A program made the translations under genes and the position numbers. Positions 5,356-9,894 of a stretch of DNA of 9,894 bases are shown piece by piece. The notes under the pieces are model-generated. The model did not search any database. It had not been told where the DNA came from and worked only from the letters and a program-made list of their open reading frames with translations. Each line of letters opens with the position of its first letter. Position 1 is the first letter of the stretch. The stretch spans positions 1 to 9,894 of the forward strand of contig PEXZ01000042.1 in NCBI GenBank assembly GCA_002763345.1, given 5' to 3'. The stretch is from Candidatus Micrarchaeota archaeon CG08_land_8_20_14_0_20_59_11 (GTDB lineage: Archaea > Micrarchaeota > Micrarchaeia > Norongarragalinales > Norongarragalinaceae).

Positions 5356-5865
5356 TTACCTGCGCCCCCTTATCTTTTTCAGGACGTGAGGAGTCGCGTG
5401 CTCGTGCCACTTCAGCCCGAAGTACTCGTTGAGGAGGATTTTGCCGACGACGAGGCTGAGAAAAGCCAGGCCCATCGGCGCAACGATGGGAATCAAACTG
5501 GACGGCGAGAGAGTGAGGGGATAACCGTCGCGCAAGGAGGAAGCTACGAACAGCAGGGCGGCGGGCGCGAGACTGAGGAATGCAGCTGCCCCGGATATCA
5601 GCGTGCTCTTGGAAGACGCGAATATCTTTCCCTTTCCGAACAGCAGGTCGCGTGTTAGATAAAGAGACGCGAGCGGGAAGAACACGAGCGGGAACAGGAA
5701 GAGCGCGTTCGCAAACCATGAAAGGTCAAGGTCCGACGGCGAGGCGTAGGCTGAAAACGGCATCAGCGCCAAACCGAGAACCACGTTGAGCAGAAGCAGC
5801 ACCAAGACGGTGAAAACAGCCAAAAACGCCGAGATTCCGTAACGAGTCCACTTGCTCAGGAACAA
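5356..5865 (-). CDS. Four-helix membrane protein with C-terminal NEYFG..WHE.ATP motif
   Basis: 169 residues from the start chosen. Hydrophobic segments are at about 8-36, 49-72, 86-110 and 122-145. The C-terminal motif NEYFGLKWHEHATPHVLKK (146-164) precedes a basic end (IRGRR). It is a tandem paralogue of the following gene: same helix count, same N-terminal K-W-[AT]-R and same C-terminal motif, with low similarity between. The frame also opens at GTG 5874, one base after the spt4 stop. TTG 5865 is preferred because GAGGTG (5877-5872) is spaced for it and because it makes both N-termini align residue for residue. Function unknown. Membrane proteins are unexpected in this transcription/translation cluster. 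Confidence 0.88.
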   Translation of the reverse strand: MFLSKWTRYGISAFLAVFTVLVLLLLNVVLGLALMPFSAYASPSDLDLSWFANALFLFPLVFFPLASLYLTRDLLFGKGKIFASSKSTLISGAAAFLSLAPAALLFVASSLRDGYPLTLSPSSLIPIVAPMGLAFLSLVVGKILLNEYFGLKWHEHATPHVLKKIRGRR

Positions 5866-5875
5866 CGCACCCACC

Positions 5876-6064
5876 TCACTGCTTTATTTTCAGCGCGTAC
5901 TTCCCGGGCGCACCCGCGCCGATTGCGCCCGCTATCTGGGAATCCTTAGGATTCGCCATCAGTATGTACCCCTCCCACGTCTTGGTGAGCTCGGAGTCCT
6001 TGCATACGGGGCAGACGTCGCCCACGACGATGAGGCGGCATTTCTTGCACGCTTTTTCCGTCAT
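5876..6064 (-). CDS. spt4: Transcription elongation factor Spt4 (RNA polymerase subunit E'')
   Basis: 62 residues, the usual length. The zinc ribbon is Cys6-x2-Cys9 and Cys18-x2-Cys21. The following segment has the characteristic TWEGYILMANPKDSQIA, which packs against the NGN domain of Spt5; the dimer closes over the RNA polymerase cleft and increases processivity. ATG 6064 overlaps the last bases of rpoE' (ATGA), indicating translational coupling. The Spt5 gene is not in this window. Confidence 0.96.
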   Translation of the reverse strand: MTEKACKKCRLIVVGDVCPVCKDSELTKTWEGYILMANPKDSQIAGAIGAGAPGKYALKIKQ

Positions 6065-6600
6065 TTCCTGGCACGCCCCTTCCGCTCGCCCTGCAAACCT
6101 TCGGGACGCATGGTAAGCGCAATCTTGCTGTTGACGATGGAGTCCTTCAGGCTCACGGTCGCGACCTTCGCGCGAACCGCGTCGCCCTTCTTGATTACCT
6201 TCTTCGTTTCCCTGCCGACGAGGTACTGGTTCTTCTTGTCGTACGTGAAGAAGTCGTTCGCGAGCTGCGAGACGTGCACCAAGCCGTCTATCGGGCCGAG
6301 CCGCACGAACGCGCCGAATTCAACCGTCTCGGAAACCGTTCCGTCCACCACTTCGTTGACTTCCGGAATGAAGACGAGTGCGTCGAACTCCACGTCGAAG
6401 TAAGCCGCGCCATCGCCCGGAATCACCTTCCCGGGCGACTTGATTTTCGCATTCTGCAGGCTCACGATGACGCCGTACGGCTTTATCACCGTGCGCTCGT
6501 ACTGCTCGCGGAGCATCGTCAGCGCGCCCGCCTGCAGCTTCAGCTTGAACAGGTTGGGCGGAATCCTCACGCTCTCCGAAAAAGTCATGAGTTTGTACAT
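6061..6600 (-). CDS. rpoE1: DNA-directed RNA polymerase subunit E' (Rpb7 homologue)
   Basis: 179 residues. The N-terminal tip domain (about 1-80, starting MYKLMTFSESVRIPP) binds the polymerase clamp. The S1/OB domain (about 82-165, with VVDGTVSETVEFGAFVRLG and DGLVHVSQL) contacts nascent RNA. It forms the stalk with subunit F, which is not in this window, and aids open-complex formation and elongation. ATG 6600 is preceded by GGTGGA in the 11-bp gap after the PIN gene. The protein ends in a short basic tail (GERKGRARK). The rpoE'-spt4 pair is a classic archaeal arrangement. Confidence 0.97.
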   Translation of the reverse strand: MYKLMTFSESVRIPPNLFKLKLQAGALTMLREQYERTVIKPYGVIVSLQNAKIKSPGKVIPGDGAAYFDVEFDALVFIPEVNEVVDGTVSETVEFGAFVRLGPIDGLVHVSQLANDFFTYDKKNQYLVGRETKKVIKKGDAVRAKVATVSLKDSIVNSKIALTMRPEGLQGERKGRARK

Positions 6601-6611
6601 AAGTCCACCAA

Positions 6612-6959
6612 CTACGCGAAACGCAGCCTACGCTCGCGCGATATCGTAATTATTCGCACGCCCGCCTTTTTTAATCTTTGTTTGAGGCGGCCGTCGTTCG
6701 TGACAACAGCCGCGCCCTCCGCCGACGCCCACTTCAAAATCGCGTCGTCGGGCTTCCCCTCTGCGTCGAGAACCGCGACACCCGCCAGCATCGCGGTAAC
6801 GGCGGGAAACTTCCTCGGGAACTTCGCCCTCACTTCCGCGAGGCACGGCATCAGGACGAAAAGCACCGACGACTCGTCGAGCGCCTCCGCCTGGCCGATG
6901 ACATCGATGCGGCGGTCCAGCGCGTAGAGGAGCGCATTCGTGTCCAAAACTATTTTCAT
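6612..6959 (-). CDS. PIN-domain ribonuclease, Fcf1/VapC-like
   Basis: 115 residues. Acidic residues of the PIN fold are visible: Asp6 (IVLDTNAL), Glu42 (CLAEVR), Asp71/Asp72 (PDDAILKWA) and Asp89 (VVTNDGRL). Such a site binds Mg/Mn and cleaves single-stranded RNA. Archaeal genes of this type commonly sit between aIF2 gamma and rpoE', and their closest relatives include the rRNA-processing nuclease Fcf1/Utp24, so a housekeeping RNA-processing role is likelier than a toxin; no antitoxin gene is adjacent. The frame stays open upstream to 7079, but that part is tRNA-Lys read as protein; ATG 6959 begins the family's MKIVLDTNAL. The start is only three bases from the tRNA discriminator, with no room for a Shine-Dalgarno outside the tRNA. 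Confidence 0.93.
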   Translation of the reverse strand: MKIVLDTNALLYALDRRIDVIGQAEALDESSVLFVLMPCLAEVRAKFPRKFPAVTAMLAGVAVLDAEGKPDDAILKWASAEGAAVVTNDGRLKQRLKKAGVRIITISRERRLRFA

Positions 6960-6962
6960 GAA

Positions 6963-7095
6963 CGGGCCCGGGGGGATATTCGGAGGGGTCGAGGGGCACG
7001 AGGCGGCGAGCGCCCCGAGCCGACGACGTCCCTCGTTCGAACCCCCGACAGGCTGGTTAAAAGCCAGCTGCTCTGCCAAGCTGAGCTACGGGCCC
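6963..7095 (-). tRNA. tRNA-Lys (anticodon UUU) with T-loop intron
   Basis: On the minus strand the acceptor GGGCCCG (7095-7089) pairs with CGGGCCC (6970-6964). The D-stem is GCTC/GAGC (7086-7083, 7073-7070). The anticodon stem is GCTGG/CCAGC (7068-7064, 7056-7052) with loop CTTTTAA, giving anticodon TTT at 7061-7059. The variable region is CTGTC. The T-stem GGGGG (7046-7042) pairs with CCCCC (6975-6971). The T-loop TTCGAA (7041-7036) is completed by T6976 only after 59 nt are removed. G6963 is the discriminator; CCA is not encoded. The gene sits inside the minus-strand cluster, 97 bp after adk and 3 bp before the PIN gene, so it may be processed from the operon transcript. Confidence 0.94.
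6977..7035 (-). other. 59-nt tRNA-Lys intron at position 59/60
   Basis: A strict bulge-helix-bulge motif forms. The outer helix is the T-stem. The 3' bulge is T6978 A6977|T6976. The central helix is exon TTCG (7041-7038) with intron CGAA (6982-6979). The 5' bulge is A7037 A7036|C7035. The inner helix is GAGGG (7034-7030) with CCCTC (6987-6983). Cleavage after 7036 and after 6977 restores a standard TTCGAAT T-loop. The intron interior is GC-rich and self-complementary, with no ORF. Confidence 0.88.
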
Positions 7096-7106
7096 TTCCT
7101 TTGCAC

Positions 7107-7134
7107 GCCGCACCGTCATTCTAGAAGGTGCGGC
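7107..7134. repeat. 8-bp inverted repeat upstream of tRNA-Lys
   Basis: GCCGCACC (7107-7114) and GGTGCGGC (7127-7134) are perfect reverse complements with a 12-nt spacer containing the palindrome TTCTAGAA (7119-7126). The palindrome is about 27 bp upstream of the tRNA, where a TATA box would sit, though it matches the consensus poorly. It may be a processing hairpin, a terminator stem or an operator. Confidence 0.55.
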
Positions 7135-7139
7135 ATACT

Positions 7140-7179
7140 GCCGACACATGCCAAAGCATGCATCGAACAGATATTCGGC
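7140..7179. repeat. Nested inverted repeat behind adk
   Basis: Outer arms GCCGA (7140-7144) and TCGGC (7175-7179) enclose CATGC-CAAA-GCATG (7147-7160). With the neighbouring repeat this makes most of the 97-bp adk to tRNA-Lys gap foldable. No ORF or C/D-box motifs are seen here. Confidence 0.4.
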
Positions 7180-7192
7180 GCGCGGGGTTTTA

Positions 7193-7801
7193 TTACCTAT
7201 TTTTGAGCGCGGCTTCTGTTTTTTCCGCCACGTCCTCGGGCGTTCCCTCCGAGGCGACGCGCTTCAGCAGTCCCTTCGACGCGTAAAAGTCGGACAGCGG
7301 CTTCGTCTGCGCCTCGTAGACGCGCAGGCGCTCCGCTATAACCGACGGCTTCTGGTCGTCGCGCTGGTAGAGCTTTCCGCCGCATTTCGCGCACTTCGAA
7401 ACGTCGTCCCTGGATTCGTGGTAAATCGCGCCGCATTTCGCGCACGTCCATCTTCCCGTAAGGCGTTTCAGAAGGACGTCGCGCGGCGCTTCCAGTTCCA
7501 CGACTGCGTCGAGGCGCGTAATCTTTTCCAGCGCTTCGGCCTGATTGATGGTTCTCGGGAAGCCGTCCAGTATGAACGACTTGGAAAGGAATGGCTTCAT
7601 CATTTCGAGGACGAGTTCGTCGGGGACGAGTTCGCCGCGCTCCATGAACGACTTCGCCTTCAAACCTAGCGCGCTTCCCTTTTTCACTTCCTCGCGCAGC
7701 AAATCGCCCGCGGAAATGTTGGGGACGCCGTGCGACTTGGAAAGCAAATCCGCCTGCGTGCCCTTTCCGCTTCCAGGCGCTCCGAGAAGAACGATTTTCA
7801 C
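7193..7801 (-). CDS. adk: Adenylate kinase, long form with zinc-finger LID
   Basis: 202 residues. It interconverts ATP + AMP and 2 ADP in the cytoplasm. P-loop GAPGSGKGT is at 7-15, the AMP-binding region around NISAGDLLR (28-36) and FILDGFPRT at 76-84. The LID starts after GRWTC and carries Cys120-x2-Cys123 and Cys137-x2-Cys140, a structural zinc site. RDDQKPSVIAERL (148-160) follows, typical of the long, bacterial-type enzyme rather than the short trimeric archaeal AdkA. GTG 7801 immediately follows the TAG of aIF2 gamma, and GGTGGCG just upstream is a likely Shine-Dalgarno, so the two are translationally coupled. Confidence 0.96.
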   Translation of the reverse strand: MKIVLLGAPGSGKGTQADLLSKSHGVPNISAGDLLREEVKKGSALGLKAKSFMERGELVPDELVLEMMKPFLSKSFILDGFPRTINQAEALEKITRLDAVVELEAPRDVLLKRLTGRWTCAKCGAIYHESRDDVSKCAKCGGKLYQRDDQKPSVIAERLRVYEAQTKPLSDFYASKGLLKRVASEGTPEDVAEKTEAALKNR

Positions 7802-9007
7802 CTACGCCACCAGCTTCGCCGTCCCGTACAGGCGCCACCTGTTGTTCGCGCGCCGCATGACGGCAATCACGTCCGACTTCGACGCGCACACGGGCTTCTT
7901 GAGCGTGAGTTCGCACAGCTTTTTCTTCTGTTTCGTGACGAAGCCGATTGTCGTCGCGGTTCCGACGCCGAGCACGAGCGGCTCGTTCGAGGCGAAGGAT
8001 GACGAGAACTTTTCCAGCAGACGCGACAGCGGCGTGATTTCCAACGAGAACGAGGAATAAACCGCGGGCGGCTCGTCCTTCGCGGCGAACAGGAGGCTGC
8101 CGACGAGAGAGTCCGCACCAGTAAGCGCGGGGTCGAGCGTGGTCGCGAGCGCGACGAGCCCGCCGGGCTTCGCCTCCTCGAGCGATTCGTCGCCTACGCG
8201 GATGCCCGTGATTTTGGTGGAAAGCTCCTGATAGTGCTCCTTGCCCTTGTGCGTGCGCAGCGCTCCCGGAAGAATCCGCACCTCCTCGCCCACCTTGAAC
8301 GAGCCGCTCACTATCGAACCGCCGACGATTCCGCCGAAGAGCTTTTCGAAAGGGGTGCCCGGCTTGTTCACGTCGAACGAACGGGCGACCAAAAGGCGCG
8401 CCTTCCCTTCGGCGCGGGGAACGGACTTGATTGTCTCAAGCAACGCGGAAACGAGCGCGTCGAGATTGCCGCCGCTGTTCGCGGCAGTCGGTATAATCGG
8501 CGCGTCCCCGTACGGCGTGCCCTTCAGGAATTCGCGTATCTGCCCGTAATGCTCGAGCGCCTGCTGCCTTGAAACGAGGTCCACCTTGTTCTGCGCAATC
8601 ACGACGTTCTTGATGCCCGCCGCCTCGAGAATCATCAGGTGCTCGATGGTCTGCGGCTGCGGGCACTTTTCGTTGGCGGCGATTACGAACAGCGCGCCGT
8701 CCATTATCGAGGAAGCGGCGATTACCGTCGCCATGAGCGTCTCGTGCCCAGGCGCGTCGAGGAATGCAATCTTGCGCGTCGCCTGCGTCGGCGCCCCGCA
8801 CTTCGGGCAGCGCTCCTTCGCCGACGAAAGCCCGCAGCGCGTGCACTGCTTGAACACAACGTCGGCGTAACCCAGCTTGATGGTGATTCCGCGCTTCAGC
8901 TCCTCGCTGTGCGTATCCGTCCATTTCCCCGTGAGCGCGCTGGTGAGCGTCGTCTTCCCGTGGTCGACGTGCCCGACCACTCCCACGTTGAATTCCGCCT
9001 GAGGCAT
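7802..9007 (-). CDS. eif2g: Translation initiation factor aIF2 subunit gamma
   Basis: 401 residues. The GTPase core of the aIF2 heterotrimer, which delivers initiator Met-tRNA to the small ribosomal subunit. G1 GHVDHGKT is at 12-19, switch 1 KRGITIKLG at 38-46, zinc knuckle Cys55/Cys58 and Cys67/Cys70 (marking eIF2 gamma against EF-Tu/SelB), G3 DAPGHE at 84-89 and G4 NKVD at 140-143. Domain II starts near 205 and domain III runs to the end. Length is normal. ATG 9007 is supported by a TATA box 26 bp upstream, predicting a leaderless message. It heads the minus-strand cluster that runs to rps24e. Confidence 0.98.
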   Translation of the reverse strand: MPQAEFNVGVVGHVDHGKTTLTSALTGKWTDTHSEELKRGITIKLGYADVVFKQCTRCGLSSAKERCPKCGAPTQATRKIAFLDAPGHETLMATVIAASSIMDGALFVIAANEKCPQPQTIEHLMILEAAGIKNVVIAQNKVDLVSRQQALEHYGQIREFLKGTPYGDAPIIPTAANSGGNLDALVSALLETIKSVPRAEGKARLLVARSFDVNKPGTPFEKLFGGIVGGSIVSGSFKVGEEVRILPGALRTHKGKEHYQELSTKITGIRVGDESLEEAKPGGLVALATTLDPALTGADSLVGSLLFAAKDEPPAVYSSFSLEITPLSRLLEKFSSSFASNEPLVLGVGTATTIGFVTKQKKKLCELTLKKPVCASKSDVIAVMRRANNRWRLYGTAKLVA

Positions 9008-9026
9008 AGGAAACGGTTATAGGTAA

Positions 9027-9038
9027 TAATTATATTAA
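9027..9038 (-). promoter_or_regulatory. TATA box of the aIF2 gamma operon
   Basis: On the minus strand TTAATATAATTA is centred about 26 bp before ATG 9007, so transcription should start at or next to the start codon. The AT-rich block could also serve the divergent gene at 9167, with a start near 9060 and a leader of about 105 nt. Confidence 0.6.
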
Positions 9039-9079
9039 TGCCTTTGGTATTCCCTTTGTTAGCTGCGCGCGCCCTGGTT

Positions 9080-9154
9080 GCTGCATCCTAACCGGACGCC
9101 CGCCGAAGCGAGCGTAAAACAAGGGGATGCAGCCAGCTGGGGCATGCAGCCAGC
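9080..9154 (+). promoter_or_regulatory. Structured leader with alternative pairings
   Basis: GCTGCATCC (9080-9088) pairs perfectly with GGATGCAGC (9125-9133). Inside is a second hairpin, ACGC-C-CGC / GCG-A-GCGT, closing CGAA (9096-9115). ATGCAGCCAGC occurs twice, at 9127-9137 and 9144-9154, so GCTGCAT can pair with either copy. GCTGG (9136-9140) can also pair with CCAGC (9150-9154). These folds compete with one another, and the last lies just before the Shine-Dalgarno of the gene at 9167. It may be a leader regulatory element or a small structured RNA; I match it to no known family. Confidence 0.45.
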
Positions 9155-9166
9155 AGAGGGGATATC

Positions 9167-9894
9167 GTGGGTGCAAGAAAACTTCTGGCGCATTGCTTCG
9201 ACGCGTACGGACGCAACTTCCGGCTGATATCGTTCTTCAGCGTGCCGCTGCTCATCGCGTTCCCGCTCGCGCTGCTGCTCCCAAACTACCTGGCGGCGAG
9301 CGGCGTGTTCCTGCGCTTCGGGAGCATACAGTACGACCTGTCGCTGGGAAGCGCCCTTTTCATAGTCGGCGTGTTCCTGATTGCGCTCCTCCTCTTTTCC
9401 TTCGCCATCGCGGCGATAAACATCGTCATCAAGCACCAGCGCACGTTAACGCGCATCACGCACAACGAACTCGAAGGCATCGAGGAGGCGACGTTCTCGC
9501 TGTTCATCATCTTCCTGTCCGCGTTCATCGTGACGCTGCTCGCGAACCTGCTCGTGCGCGAGTACGCGCCGGGCAGGGAGATGCTGGGCTCCGCCGCCGC
9601 GCTCGTCGTTTCGCTCGCCATACTCTTCGCTCCGCAAGCGGTTGTAATCGACGGCTTGAAGCCCTGGCACGCAATCGCGATGAGCGCGTCCATCATCAGC
9701 CGCAGGTTCTACTACTTCGTCTTCTTCCTGTGCTTCGCCTCGGTTCTGCTGCTGGCGAACACGTGGGTTTTCCTCGAACTGCGGAATTTCTGGGTCATGG
9801 CGCCCTACGTCTCGCTCGTGATAAACGCCGTGATTCTGCTGCCCTTCTTCGAGCTGATGAAGACGCAAATTTATCTCAGCAAGTACACGCTGCT
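9167..9894 (+). CDS. Polytopic membrane protein, truncated by the window edge
   Basis: The frame is open from GTG 9167 to the last base (over 240 residues) with no stop. GAGGGGAT (9156-9163) is a fitting Shine-Dalgarno; the frame is open further upstream but offers no other standard start that is supported. About six hydrophobic segments are seen: near 21-44, 60-88, 109-130, 139-160, 181-206 and 210-232. A soluble loop (HQRTLTRITHNELEGIEEAT) lies between helices 2 and 3. Codon use matches the neighbouring genes, so it is a real gene. No transporter or enzyme motif is recognised. It is divergent from the aIF2 gamma operon across a 159-bp region. Confidence 0.88.
   Translation, partial: MGARKLLAHCFDAYGRNFRLISFFSVPLLIAFPLALLLPNYLAASGVFLRFGSIQYDLSLGSALFIVGVFLIALLLFSFAIAAINIVIKHQRTLTRITHNELEGIEEATFSLFIIFLSAFIVTLLANLLVREYAPGREMLGSAAALVVSLAILFAPQAVVIDGLKPWHAIAMSASIISRRFYYFVFFLCFASVLLLANTWVFLELRNFWVMAPYVSLVINAVILLPFFELMKTQIYLSKYTL

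Noticed and set aside
6612..7079. Longer 155-codon version of the PIN gene
   Set aside because: The extra 40 codons are tRNA-Lys exon and intron sequence; the family start MKIVLDTNAL is at 6959.
1..9894. CRISPR arrays, insertion sequences or toxin-antitoxin pairs
   Set aside because: No regularly spaced repeats or transposase frames are visible. The PIN and RHH genes are about 2.1 kb apart on opposite strands, and the PIN gene sits in a housekeeping cluster.

Overview
The window is archaeal chromosomal DNA with high GC at third codon positions. Diagnostic archaeal genes are translation factor aIF2 gamma, RNA polymerase subunit E' (Rpb7 homologue), Spt4/RpoE'', ribosomal protein S24e, a LonB-type protease and two FtsZ paralogues. 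Both tRNA genes carry bulge-helix-bulge introns and no encoded CCA. Short intergenic gaps, a gene split at an intein and a non-canonical tRNA intron would fit a small-genome DPANN-type archaeon, but that placement is inference.

Layout. (1) 1-443: a doubtful small ORF with an 18-bp tandem repeat, then tRNA-Ser(UGA) with a 23-nt intron at 37/38. (2) 444-1820, plus strand: the C-terminal part of a LonB protease (Walker B, sensor, Ser-Lys protease domain). Its first 41 codons look like the C-terminal half of an intein, ending ...VSN|S at the GGLGTP segment. An in-frame stop lies just upstream of the ATG, so Walker A and the membrane anchor must be encoded elsewhere. This looks like a protease rebuilt by protein trans-splicing and is the most unusual item here. 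(3) 1870-4137, minus strand: two tandem ftsZ genes, both 357 codons from the starts chosen. A promoter region packed with inverted repeats separates them from a divergent 55-codon ribbon-helix-helix gene at 4312-4479. (4) 9007 down to 4519, minus strand: a compact information-processing cluster reading aIF2 gamma, adenylate kinase, tRNA-Lys(UUU) with a 59-nt intron in the T-loop, PIN-domain nuclease, rpoE', spt4, two paralogous four-helix membrane proteins, rps24e. Genes abut or overlap by a few bases. (5) 9167 to the right edge, plus strand: a six-helix membrane protein running off the window, preceded by a leader with several mutually exclusive pairings.

The large minus-strand cluster links translation initiation, nucleotide balance, tRNA supply, RNA processing and RNA polymerase accessory subunits, as in many archaea. 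The two membrane proteins between spt4 and rps24e are not a standard part of it as far as I recall. Several genes (lonB C-half, aIF2 gamma) have a TATA-like box about 25 bp upstream of the start codon, suggesting leaderless mRNAs. Genes inside operons have Shine-Dalgarno-like sequences, and some start with TTG or GTG.
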